Assembly (NCBI GenBank): GCA_964423425.1
Contig: CAYRES010000003.1
Coordinates: 62,001-126,000, forward strand
Length of the DNA stretch: 64,000 nucleotides
Direction: 5' to 3'
Origin: CAYRES01 sp964423425
GTDB taxonomy: Bacteria > Actinomycetota > Thermoleophilia > RBG-16-64-13
The notes under the pieces are model-generated. The model did no database searches. It was not told the origin of the DNA and saw only the letters and a list, made by a program, of their open reading frames with translations. Positions 53,047 through 60,928 of this stretch are shown here, in pieces (positions within the stretch are counted from its first letter, which is position 1; every line of letters starts with the position of its first letter). The position numbers and the translations under genes are program-made.

Positions 53047-53832
53047 GCATCGCTCCTGACCCCTTGAGCCAGGCCTTCCAAGGTCGGAGACGATGTGGCG
53101 TCCCTCCCGCCGGTACAACCATACCAATCCCGCGACGCCCCCGAGGATGGCGGCGAGACTGATCACCTGCTGCAGGCTCAGGCCGGCCACCAGCACGGGA
53201 TTCGTCCGCAGGAACTCGACCAGGAAACGCGCGGCGCCCGCCATGGCCAGGTAGCAGAAGAACAGCGCTCCCCGTGGGGAGAGCCGTGGAGCAAGAACGA
53301 ACACCAACACCAAGAAGATGCCGAGCGACCCGATGCTTTCGTAGAGTTGCGTGGGGTGGACGAGTTCAGTCGTGGGAGGCACACCTTGGGGGAAAGCGAC
53401 GCACCACGGTAGGCCGCACTCCGTCCCGTAGCAGCATCCATTGAGAAAGCACCCGACGCGGCCCACGGCGTAGCCCGCCGCGATTGCCGGCGCGGCGACG
53501 TCCGCAGCCGCACCCACCGGCAATCTGCGCCATAGCGCCACCAGTACCACAGCCGCCGCCCCCCCAGCGAGACCTCCGTACCAGATAAGGCCCTGTCCAC
53601 TGAGGAGGGCCTCGGGGAAGTGCTCAGGATGAACGAGGAGATAGTTGAGCTTGGCTCCCGCCAGCCCCCCCACCACGGCGGCGATGAGGAGATCGAATGC
53701 CAGACTGGGGTCGGCACCCACCCGCCTCAGGCGACGGTACATCACCATGCCGGCAACCGCAAAGGCGAGGGCCATGAACACGCCGTAGGCGTGCACGGTC
53801 AAAGGACCAATGCGGAAAAGCTCAGGGTACAT
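53029..53832 (-). CDS. lgt: Prolipoprotein diacylglyceryl transferase
   Basis: Adds diacylglycerol to the lipobox Cys of prolipoproteins. 267 residues, seven membrane helices. Signature motifs are GPLTVHAYGVFMALAF, GLIWYGGLAGG with a histidine-region loop, VGRVGCFLNGCCYG and PTQLYESIGSL. ATG 53832 or TTG 53838 are possible starts. A 7-bp-stem hairpin lies 8 nt upstream. It follows trxA, the small selenoprotein and an FmdB-like gene. The window has at least three lipoproteins it could modify. Confidence 0.96.
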   Translation of the reverse strand: MYPELFRIGPLTVHAYGVFMALAFAVAGMVMYRRLRRVGADPSLAFDLLIAAVVGGLAGAKLNYLLVHPEHFPEALLSGQGLIWYGGLAGGAAAVVLVALWRRLPVGAAADVAAPAIAAGYAVGRVGCFLNGCCYGTECGLPWCVAFPQGVPPTTELVHPTQLYESIGSLGIFLVLVFVLAPRLSPRGALFFCYLAMAGAARFLVEFLRTNPVLVAGLSLQQVISLAAILGGVAGLVWLYRREGRHIVSDLGRPGSRGQERCRYRKG

Positions 53833-53840
53833 ATGCAAGA

Positions 53841-53860
53841 GGCGGGCACGAAGGCCCGCC
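53841..53860 (-). promoter_or_regulatory. Hairpin immediately before lgt
   Basis: GGCGGGC and GCCCGCC form a perfect 7-bp stem with loop CTTCGT, ending 8 nt before lgt ATG 53832. It sits where a ribosome-binding site should be, and lgt has none that is clear. It may limit lgt translation or mark an mRNA processing point. Confidence 0.45.
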
Positions 53861-53903
53861 CCACATCATGTTCGAGGGACCCACGGCCCCACTCTCAGTG
53901 ACT

Positions 53904-54125
53904 TCAACCGAAGGAGTGGGAACATCCCCCGGGGGGAGGGGTACATTCCCCGGAAGAAGCGGCCGAGAGTCTGCCGCCGCCCATGAGAAAACCACCGGTG
54001 AGACGCTGTTCGACGTCGACACTGCCGCAGTCGGGGCACACCTTCGCTTCATCCTTGATGAACCCCTGGCAGAACACCTCGAAGTCTTCCCCACAGCTTC
54101 TGCACCTCAGATCGTAGAAGCCCAC
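53904..54125 (-). CDS. FmdB-like zinc-ribbon protein
   Basis: A 73-residue protein. FYDLRCRSCGEDFEVFC and KVCPDCGSVDVEQRLTGGF give two CxxC knuckles of an FmdB-type zinc ribbon. The tail ends with SSGECTPPPGGCSHSFG, adding two Cys. GTG 54125 overlaps the TAG stop of the selenoprotein gene by 1 nt. Role unknown; FmdB proteins are small regulators or metal proteins. Confidence 0.8.
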   Translation of the reverse strand: MGFYDLRCRSCGEDFEVFCQGFIKDEAKVCPDCGSVDVEQRLTGGFLMGGGRLSAASSGECTPPPGGCSHSFG

Positions 54126-54460
54126 TACGCCACCCTCCCGAGTTCCTTGAACTCGTTCACGATCCAGGAGAAGGAAAGGGAGTAGGGTACCTTGACCTTG
54201 TCGCCCACAAGCACCAGGGGAAGCCTGCCGTTCCTCTCCTCGCGCGCCTGCACGAGAGCCGGGAACTGCTGCAGCTCCGCGTCGTCGATGTCGACGTATT
54301 TCACCTGGAGCTCGTCGCCATAGTCCTGCTTCAAGTACTTGTTGATGTAGACGACTGTCTCCTCCAGAGACAGAGAGGGGCCTCAGCCGCCCATGCGGCA
54401 GGCATCCGCCGCCCGGGACCCCAGGATCACGATGTTCTTGTATGTTTCGTGCTGCTCCAT
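54125..54460 (-). CDS. Small thioredoxin-fold-like selenoprotein candidate (GGUGPS)
   Basis: A 112-codon frame with one in-frame TGA at 54383-54385. Before it: EQHETYKNIVILGSRAADAC and RMGG. After it: GPSLSLEETVVYINKYLKQD, a strand VKYVDIDD, and LPLVLVGDKVKVPYSLSF with a cis-Pro-like LPLV. The layout (strand, redox loop, helix, strand, then Pro-preceded strand) resembles small thioredoxin-like YuzD/DUF1462 proteins. The TGA (residue 26) is in the redox loop, 5 residues after Cys21. A perfect SECIS-like hairpin follows. It is in an operon with trxA, so thioredoxin may be its partner. Without Sec decoding the product would be 25 residues and useless. Confidence 0.78.
54355..54373 (-). promoter_or_regulatory. 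Candidate bacterial SECIS, GGUGPS gene
   Basis: CTGTCTC and GAGACAG form a perfect 7-bp stem with loop TGGAG. The loop starts 17 nt after the TGA and has G at position 2, matching bacterial SECIS rules. The stem is independent of the sequence at the TlpA-like gene. Confidence 0.7.
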
Positions 54461-54500
54461 ACCTCGCCTTCCCGGCGGCCGGCCACTCAGCCCTCGCGCC

Positions 54501-54824
54501 CTACGCCAGACCGAACTCCTGCTCGTAGTCCTTCTGCGCCCGAGCACCGACTATCTGGCTCTTGACCTTGCCGCCCTCAAAGAGGATTACCGTAGGAATG
54601 CTCATGATGCCGAACTTCGCCGCCAACTCCTGGTTCTCGTCGACGTTGACCTTGCCCACCCTGACGGTATCGGCGTGGTCGGTGGCCAGCTTCTCGAGCA
54701 CGGGCCCGACCATCTTGCACGGTCCACACCAGGGAGCCCAGAAATCGACAATCACACTGCCCTCGGCCTTCATGACCTCAGTCTCGAACGACTGGGCGTT
54801 CAGCTCCATCACGTTGCCACCCAT
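54501..54824 (-). CDS. trxA: Thioredoxin
   Basis: A 107-residue thioredoxin with FWAPWCGPCKMVGP (Cys33/Cys36), NVDENQELAAKFGIMSIPT with the cis-Pro, and a normal C-terminal helix. AAGGAGAGG lies just before ATG 54824. It is the first gene of the operon with the small selenoprotein, FmdB-like gene and lgt. It could feed electrons to the neighbouring selenoprotein and, through CcdA, to the TlpA-like one. Confidence 0.97.
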   Translation of the reverse strand: MGGNVMELNAQSFETEVMKAEGSVIVDFWAPWCGPCKMVGPVLEKLATDHADTVRVGKVNVDENQELAAKFGIMSIPTVILFEGGKVKSQIVGARAQKDYEQEFGLA

Positions 54825-55192
54825 CGATCCTCTCCTTCACAGGTCTTGTGTACCTACTCCGTCCGAGGGCGTTTGACAAAGACACCAGCCCGGTGGCCTC
54901 ACGCACGGCTCACCGCGGACCCCAAGCATACCCTAGGGGGTATATTACCACATCAACGCCACCTGCACAACCACCCTCGAAGGGCTCCCGGCCTCGGGCA
55001 GCCCCGGTCTCTGTTGTTACCCAAAGCCGGTTGCTGGGTAATCCTACAACGAATCGTATCCTTGGACGACGCACGGAAGGTCACGCCCCCGCGGGCGGGC
55101 GCGACAGGCTGACTCCATACCCGTGTCGCCCGCCGCGGCTTGGACAATGACAGCGCGAACGCAGAAGCACACCTACACGGAGGAGAAGAACG
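54825..55192. other. Divergent intergenic region, trxA and UPF0173 genes
   Basis: 368 bp with no convincing gene. It includes the CsoR/CstR-like dyad at 54928-54943 about 100 bp upstream of trxA and, from 55000 to 55140, GC-rich sequence with no recognised RNA element. Confidence 0.5.
54928..54943. promoter_or_regulatory. CsoR/CstR-type operator-like dyad
   Basis: ATACCC and GGGTAT arms around TAGG. The shape matches operators of the CsoR/CstR copper- and persulfide-sensing repressors (ATACCC-N-GGGTAT type). It could place the trxA/selenoprotein operon under metal or persulfide control. No csoR/cstR gene is in the window. Confidence 0.5.
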
Positions 55193-55849
55193 ATGCGCCT
55201 CACCTGGTATGGACACTCCGCCTTCCTGGTCGAAGCTTCAGAAGGGACACGAATTATCATCGACCCCTATCGCTCGGGCATCTTCTCGGGCGCCTTGGGC
55301 TACGCACCCATAGCCGAACGCGCCGATCTCGTGCTCGCCACCCACGGCCACGACGACCACGGGGCCGTCGACACCATCCCGGGCAACCCTCGGATCATCA
55401 TCGAGCCGCAAGAGTTCTCGATCGGCAGTGTGAGCATTACCGGAGTGAAGACGGCCCACGACGAGAGCCAGGGGTCGGAACGCGGGCTAAACACCGTGAT
55501 AGTGCTGGAGGATGACGGGCTCCGCCTCGTGCACCTGGGAGACTTGGGCCACCTCCTCGATGACTCCACCATCGCCGCCATCGGCAGGGTTGATGTGCTA
55601 CTCCTGCCCGTGGGGGGCACGTACACCGTCGACGCGAAGATGGCCAATGAAGTGATGAAGTCGCTCACCCCCCGGCTGGTGGTCCCCATGCACTTCAGCA
55701 ATGACCGGTGCACCATGCCCATCGCCCGAGTGGACGACTTCCTGAGCCTTCAGGACAACATCGTGCAGGTGGGTTCGAGCGCCATGCAGATCACTGCCGA
55801 CAGGCTGCCTGAGGATCTCACGGTGGCGGTGATGGATCACGCCCGTTGA
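55193..55849 (+). CDS. UPF0173 metallo-beta-lactamase-fold hydrolase
   Basis: A 218-residue MBL-fold protein. RLTWYGHSAFLVE is the UPF0173 N-terminus, ATHGHDDHG the metal site (His51, His53, Asp55, His56), and VHLGDLGH and VPMHFSND supply other ligands. GGAGGAG is 7 nt before the ATG. Natural substrate unknown. Confidence 0.92.
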   Translation: MRLTWYGHSAFLVEASEGTRIIIDPYRSGIFSGALGYAPIAERADLVLATHGHDDHGAVDTIPGNPRIIIEPQEFSIGSVSITGVKTAHDESQGSERGLNTVIVLEDDGLRLVHLGDLGHLLDDSTIAAIGRVDVLLLPVGGTYTVDAKMANEVMKSLTPRLVVPMHFSNDRCTMPIARVDDFLSLQDNIVQVGSSAMQITADRLPEDLTVAVMDHAR

Positions 55850-55890
55850 GCCCGTACGAGCGTTGAGCGTGCCCCCGAGAAGCCCGGTTA

Positions 55891-56097
55891 CTACTCCTCC
55901 ACCGGATAGCCCTCCTCCGCCAGACGTGCTTTCACGGCTTCATCGCGCACGCTCTCATCGAGCGAGACCGCGACGCTCTTGCCGACCACGTCAACCGTGA
56001 CCTGCTCCACGCCGTCGAGTTCGGCCAGGGCCTTCTCGATGGCCCGCCTACAGTGGTCGCAGGAAATGCCCGGCACCACGTAGGTCTTCTCAACCAT
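55891..56097 (-). CDS. Heavy-metal-associated (CopZ-like) chaperone
   Basis: A 68-residue ferredoxin-like protein. VPGISCDHCRRAIEKAL carries the metal-binding Cys13-x-x-Cys16. The beta-alpha-beta layout and length fit CopZ-type copper chaperones. It starts inside the end of the LysR gene (8-bp overlap) with AAAGGAGG before it, so it is co-translated with the regulator. In this locus it may handle copper or serve another thiol-metal role. Confidence 0.9.
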   Translation of the reverse strand: MVEKTYVVPGISCDHCRRAIEKALAELDGVEQVTVDVVGKSVAVSLDESVRDEAVKARLAEEGYPVEE

Positions 56098-57055
56098 GAC
56101 AGCCTCCTTTCCTCACCGATATCCGTTCCGAGGAACCACGCCCTCTGTGCAGGAAGTCCGCAAACGCCAACCGGAGAGCGCCCTGGATGCGACCCTGCTC
56201 GTACACCGTCCATATCGTGCGGCAGAGCTCGAGGCCCGCCACCGGCACCTCCCGCAATTCCCCCGTGTCGAGCAGGTCCTCGGCCGCGACCACCGATACG
56301 AACCCGTAGCCCGTCCCCGCACGTACCGCCTCGAGAACCGCATGGGTAGAACCGAGCACCATGAGGGGTTTGAAGCGGGCCACATCGACGCCGGCCGCCT
56401 TGAGCTTCTCCGCTACGGTCGCCATGGTCCCGGAGCCCTCCTCCCTGAACACGAGGGGCAGGTCGACGAGCGCTTCGACCTGCAAGGACGAAGCGGGATC
56501 CACCCTTGGCGTCTCGCCCGCAACACCGGCCTGCATGCGTACCGGCGGGCCGACGAGCACCACCTTGTCCTCGGCGAAGGATCGATGGGTCAAGCCGAGA
56601 TCCTCGCGCTTCGAGCCCACGAAACCAAAAGCGGCCCTGCCCTCCGAGAGCAGCTCATACACCTCAGCCGTATCGCCCACCCGGAGTTCCACCGACACGG
56701 CCGGGTATTCCCGGATGAATCTTGCGAGCAACCGTGGCAAGAGGTACTCTCCGGGAATGGTGGATGCAGCCAGGGCCAAGCGCCCCCGTACCTCGTTCGA
56801 GGCGGCCTGCACTGCTTCGACCGCCTGATCGAATGAATGGAGCATGACCTTGCTCTCCTCGAGAAGCGCCTCGCCCGCAGGAGTCGGAACCACCGGTTGT
56901 CGGGTCCGATCGAGAAGCTGGGCCCCGAATTCCCGCTCGAGTTTCTGGATCTGAAGGCTGACCGCCGACTGCGTGAGCCCCAAGCGCTGCGCCGCTCCCG
57001 TGAAGCTCTGGAACTCTGCCACGACCGTGAAAGTCTTGAGGTAACGAAGGTTCAT
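56090..57055 (-). CDS. LysR-type regulator, probably selenium-metabolism-associated
   Basis: A 321-residue regulator. NLRYLKTFTVVAEFQSFTGA and LTQSAVSLQIQKLEREFG form the winged HTH; the effector domain follows (about 90-295) with VFREEGSGTMATV. The effector region and its place, divergent from a YedF-type gene, match the LysR subfamily known beside selenium genes. The effector may be a selenium or sulfur species; this is inference. It shares an operon with the metal chaperone. Confidence 0.85.
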   Translation of the reverse strand: MNLRYLKTFTVVAEFQSFTGAAQRLGLTQSAVSLQIQKLEREFGAQLLDRTRQPVVPTPAGEALLEESKVMLHSFDQAVEAVQAASNEVRGRLALAASTIPGEYLLPRLLARFIREYPAVSVELRVGDTAEVYELLSEGRAAFGFVGSKREDLGLTHRSFAEDKVVLVGPPVRMQAGVAGETPRVDPASSLQVEALVDLPLVFREEGSGTMATVAEKLKAAGVDVARFKPLMVLGSTHAVLEAVRAGTGYGFVSVVAAEDLLDTGELREVPVAGLELCRTIWTVYEQGRIQGALRLAFADFLHRGRGSSERISVRKGGCHG

Positions 57056-57151
57056 GTGCTCCCCCTGGGTGACACCAACGGTCTTCTCACACGCAGCCCA
57101 AACCGACTTCTTCCACGGAACCTTGTTGTCGCACGCTGCATGATCAGACGT

Positions 57152-57179
57152 TTGTCAGCCAATGCGCAATCGTTATGAT
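57152..57179 (+). promoter_or_regulatory. Promoter of the YedF-like gene
   Basis: TTGTCA (-35) and TATGAT (-10) are separated by 16 bp, about 95 bp upstream of the YedF-like ATG. The spacer holds AATGCGCAAT, a near-palindrome that could bind the divergent LysR regulator. Confidence 0.55.
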
Positions 57180-57272
57180 GTAGGTGACCCTCGGCCGAAC
57201 CGCTGTCTTGTTAGCATAGGGCAACGGTCGGCGTGGGACCACTCACTCGCGACTGGTATCAGAGGAGGACGC

Positions 57273-57608
57273 ATGGCCGGTACTTTCCTCATTGTAGCTT
57301 CAGACACCATTGGAGCTGATCCGGAGCTCGGTGCGCTGCTCACCCAATCCTTCTTCAATAGCGTGGGTAGGGTGATCGACGACCCCGCCACTGTGTGGTT
57401 CGTGAACCGCGGAGTGCATCTGGCCCTCGAAGGCTCTCCGATACTGGACTCGCTGAAAGAGATGTCCGCGAAGGGCTGGACCATTTACTCGTGCGGCACC
57501 TGTCTCGACTATTTCGACGCCACCGAGATTCTCGCCGTCGGCGAGATCGGCAACATGATGCTGTTCGAGGAACTCGCTTTCGAGGCGGAGAGAGTGATCT
57601 CCCTCTGA
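57273..57608 (+). CDS. yedF: YedF-like DsrE-fold protein (selenium metabolism)
   Basis: A 111-residue DsrE/DsrF-fold protein. LIVASDTIGADPELGALLTQ, FVNRGVHLALEGSPILDSLK and YSCGTCLDYFDATEILAVGE match the C-terminal domain of YedF, a sulfurtransferase-like protein that occurs with selenoprotein synthesis. The two Cys of CGTC are the likely sulfur or selenium carriers. The N-terminal TusA domain of full YedF is absent here. GAGGAGG precedes the ATG. It is divergent from the LysR gene. Confidence 0.85.
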   Translation: MAGTFLIVASDTIGADPELGALLTQSFFNSVGRVIDDPATVWFVNRGVHLALEGSPILDSLKEMSAKGWTIYSCGTCLDYFDATEILAVGEIGNMMLFEELAFEAERVISL

Positions 57609-57810
57609 GAGGTGCCAAACCCCAAGGCAGGGCGCCAGGCTGGAAGGGGGTACACCCCTCCCGGAGGGGACGGGCCTCCCGGAGGGGGCGGGCCTCCGAG
57701 CCCCGCGTGGGTTATCCTATGCATCAGGGACTGCACAGTCGTTCAGACTGCATACGGTTACGCTGCGCAGTTCCGACAACGCGAACGACACACGGCCACC
57801 GGGAGAGACG

Positions 57811-60783
57811 ATGACCGACGCATTCGCCGAAGACAAAGGCGCACGGGCCCGCAAGGTTGCGGCCGAAGGGGGGTTCGGCGGTTCACAGGCACCGAAGACT
57901 CCGGCGGAAGCCCTCTTCGAAACACTCAAGAAATGGAATGAAGGCCGCACCGGAGGCGGCGGCGGTAATGGGGAATCGGAAGACAAGCCCCGGCCGGGGC
58001 TCAGCAAACGCTCGAAGATCATCATGGCCGTGGTGGGCGGCCTTATACTCCTTGTCATAGTCGCGTTGGCACTCTCCACCTTCTGGACCGACCTGCTGTG
58101 GTTTGGCGAGGTGGGCTATCAAGGCATCTTCTGGACCCGTATCTGGGTGCCCATCGTGTTGGCAATCGCCGCAGGAGCCGTCTTCTTCTTCGTGTTCTAC
58201 CTCAACCTGCGGCTGGCCCGCAAGCTCTCGCCCCGCATCCGGGTGGCGAAAGAGGGGGCCGGAGATGAAGCCGAGGTGCTCGAGTTGGTGCCCACCCCCG
58301 ACCGCACGGTCAACCGGCTCCTCCTCATAGGTTCGCTCGTCGTGGCCTTCTTCTTCGCCGTCGGCACCGCCGGCGGTTGGCAGGAGATCCTGCTCTTCTT
58401 CAACCGAGCGGAGTTCGGCTACGTCGATCCCATCTTCAACCGCGATGCCTCCTTCTACGTCTATGTGCTGCCTGTCCTACGCAGGCTCCTCAGCTTCATA
58501 AACGGCATGCTCATCGTCACCCTCATAGGCGTAGCCGGCCTCTACTTCTTCGACCGTGCCATCACCACCAAGAGCACGGGCCGCGGGCTCATCCTGGCTC
58601 CGCACGTCAAGGCCCACCTCTCGGTGGTCGGCGCCATACTCCTTCTGGCCAAGGCCGGTGACTTCCTCATCCAGACCTGGGAACTCGTCTACTCCACACG
58701 CGGCGTCACCTTCGGAGCGAGCTACACCGACATCGTGGCTCAGCTTCCCGTGCTCCGCCTCTTGGCCATCGTGGCTGCCATATCCGCCGTCATCCTTCTC
58801 GTCAACATCTACTACCGGGGCTTCCGGCTCCCCCTCATCGCACTCGGACTCCTGGTGGTGATGTGGATCGGCGCCGGGCAGATATATCCGGCCATCGTGC
58901 AGCAGTATCGCGTCTCGCCCAATGAGGTCGAGGTGGAGCGCCCCTACATCCTCTACAACATCGGGGCCACGCGTACGGCCTTCAATCTGAACGACGCCGT
59001 CACCACGCCGTTCCCGGCGGAGCAGCAACTCACCCTTGCCGACATCGAAGCGAATCCCGGCACCATCGACAACATCCGCCTGTGGGACCCGCGCCCCCTG
59101 CTCGAGACCTACGCACAGCTGCAGGAGATCCGGCTCTACTACCGCTTCCGGGATGTCGACGTCGACAGATACACGGTCGACGGAAACTACCGCCAGGTCA
59201 TGCTCTCCGCGCGGGAGCTCGACCAATCCGGCCTGCAAGCCCAGGCCAGGACGTGGGTGAACGAACGCCTCACCTTCACCCACGGCTACGGAGTGGTGGC
59301 CAGTGCGGTCAACGAAGTGAGAGGTGAGGGCCTGCCTGCCTTCCTCATCGAGGACATCCCCCCGCAGACACGCACTGATCTCGTCATCACCCGCCCCGAG
59401 ATCTACTACGGCGAGATCGGCAATGATTTCGTCATCGTGAGAACGAAGGCGCTGGAGTTCGACTATCCCCAAGGCAATGAGAACGTGTTCACCACCTATG
59501 AGGGCGAGGGAGGTGTGCCCATCTCCAGCTTCCTCAGGCGTGTCGCCTTCACCGTCCGCTTCCAGGATCTGAAATTGCTCTTCTCGGAGCTGCTCACACC
59601 GGAATCACGCGTCATGTACAAACGCACCATTCGCGAACGCGTGGAAGCCATCGCTCCCTTCCTGAGCTACGACCGTGACCCCTACATTGTCATCCGTGAT
59701 GACGGTTCCCTGGTGTGGATGTGGGACGCCTACACCACGTCGGGGCGCTTCCCCTACTCCCAGCCCACGGGCGACACCCTCAACTACATCAGGAATTCCA
59801 TCAAGGTCGTCATCGACGCATATAATGGCTCCGTCACCTTCTACCAGATCGATCCGGATGACGCCCTGGCCACCACGTGGGGCCGGGTCTACCCTGAGCT
59901 GCTGCGTCCCGCCAGTGAACTCCCCGAAGACCTGCGCCGCCATATGCGCTACCCCGAAGACCTCTTCTCCATCCAGGCCGACAAAATGGCCATCTACCAC
60001 ATGGAAGACCCGCAGACCTTCTACAACAAGGAAGACGTGTGGCAGATCCCCAAGGAGATCTACTTCGATGAAGAAGTTCCCGTACAGCCCTACTACGTCA
60101 TCATGGGCCTACCGGGCGAACGGCAGGAGGAATTCGTTCTCCTGCAGCCGTTCACGCCGCTCGAGCGCAACAACATGGTGGCCTGGATGGGCGCCCGCAT
60201 GGACGGCGACAACTACGGCGAGCTGGTGATCTTCGACTTCCCCAAGGACAGGCTCATCTTCGGTCCTTCCCAGGTGGAGGCCCGAATCTCCAACGACCCG
60301 GAGATATCGGCTCAGATCACCCTGTGGAGCCAGGCCGGCAGCCGGGTGATCCGCGGAAACCTGCTCGTCATTCCCATCGAAGACTCAGTCATGTATGTGG
60401 AGCCGTTGTTCCTGCAGGCCGATCAAAGCCCCATCCCGGAGTTGAGGCGGGTCATCGTGAACTACGGTGACGTCGTGGTGATGGAGCGCACGTTGGCGGA
60501 ATCGCTCGAGAGGATATTCGGCTCCGGCACCCCACCCACCACGCTCGCACCCACCACGACCACGACGGCGCCCCCCGAGACCACCACGACGACGGCGGCG
60601 CCCACCACGACGACAACGACCGGTCCCACGCTGCCCACCGACGCGGCCGCACTCATCGCCCTCGCCGAGAATCTCTACGAAGAGGCACTCGATGCCCAGA
60701 GAGCGGGAGACTGGGCCACCTACGGGGAGCTCATCGACGAGCTGGGCCGCGTGCTCGAACGCCTGGCCGCGCTCTCGCAGTAA
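57811..60783 (+). CDS. UPF0182 (COG1615) large membrane protein
   Basis: 990 residues. A Gly-rich basic N-terminus is followed by seven hydrophobic helices (about 70-350) and a large extracytoplasmic domain (about 370-910) with YILYNIGATRTAFNL, IRLWDPRPLLETYAQLQEIR, DLVITRPEIYYGEIGNDFVI and YVIMGLPGERQEEFVLLQPF, all typical of UPF0182. A Thr/Pro-rich linker (about 913-942) leads to a short helical C-terminal piece (DAAALIALAENLYEEAL). GGGAGAG precedes ATG 57811. The role of the family is unknown. Confidence 0.93.
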   Translation: MTDAFAEDKGARARKVAAEGGFGGSQAPKTPAEALFETLKKWNEGRTGGGGGNGESEDKPRPGLSKRSKIIMAVVGGLILLVIVALALSTFWTDLLWFGEVGYQGIFWTRIWVPIVLAIAAGAVFFFVFYLNLRLARKLSPRIRVAKEGAGDEAEVLELVPTPDRTVNRLLLIGSLVVAFFFAVGTAGGWQEILLFFNRAEFGYVDPIFNRDASFYVYVLPVLRRLLSFINGMLIVTLIGVAGLYFFDRAITTKSTGRGLILAPHVKAHLSVVGAILLLAKAGDFLIQTWELVYSTRGVTFGASYTDIVAQLPVLRLLAIVAAISAVILLVNIYYRGFRLPLIALGLLVVMWIGAGQIYPAIVQQYRVSPNEVEVERPYILYNIGATRTAFNLNDAVTTPFPAEQQLTLADIEANPGTIDNIRLWDPRPLLETYAQLQEIRLYYRFRDVDVDRYTVDGNYRQVMLSARELDQSGLQAQARTWVNERLTFTHGYGVVASAVNEVRGEGLPAFLIEDIPPQTRTDLVITRPEIYYGEIGNDFVIVRTKALEFDYPQGNENVFTTYEGEGGVPISSFLRRVAFTVRFQDLKLLFSELLTPESRVMYKRTIRERVEAIAPFLSYDRDPYIVIRDDGSLVWMWDAYTTSGRFPYSQPTGDTLNYIRNSIKVVIDAYNGSVTFYQIDPDDALATTWGRVYPELLRPASELPEDLRRHMRYPEDLFSIQADKMAIYHMEDPQTFYNKEDVWQIPKEIYFDEEVPVQPYYVIMGLPGERQEEFVLLQPFTPLERNNMVAWMGARMDGDNYGELVIFDFPKDRLIFGPSQVEARISNDPEISAQITLWSQAGSRVIRGNLLVIPIEDSVMYVEPLFLQADQSPIPELRRVIVNYGDVVVMERTLAESLERIFGSGTPPTTLAPTTTTTAPPETTTTTAAPTTTTTTGPTLPTDAAALIALAENLYEEALDAQRAGDWATYGELIDELGRVLERLAALSQ

Positions 60784-60788
60784 ACTGC

Positions 60789-60823
60789 CACCCATCCCTC
60801 CGGGCCGACCGGAGGGATGGGTG
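60789..60823. terminator. Terminator hairpin 1 between convergent genes
   Basis: CACCCATCCCTCCGG and its complement form a perfect 15-bp stem with a 5-nt loop, 6 nt after the UPF0182 stop. No U-tract. It is directly followed by hairpin 2. Confidence 0.75.
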
Positions 60824-60859
60824 TGCGGCGCAGCCCGCCTGAGGGCGGGCTGCGCCGCA
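60824..60859. terminator. Terminator hairpin 2 between convergent genes
   Basis: TGCGGCGCAGCCCGCC and its complement form a perfect 16-bp stem with loop TGAG, followed by CCTTTCT on the plus strand. It abuts hairpin 1. It lies between the UPF0182 gene and the M50 protease gene, so it can act for both. Confidence 0.78.
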
Positions 60860-60928
60860 CCTTTCTAGGCCACCTACTCACCCCCGGGTGACCCCCGGGG
60901 GTCGATCTGTACCCTGCCCGTCTGCAGC

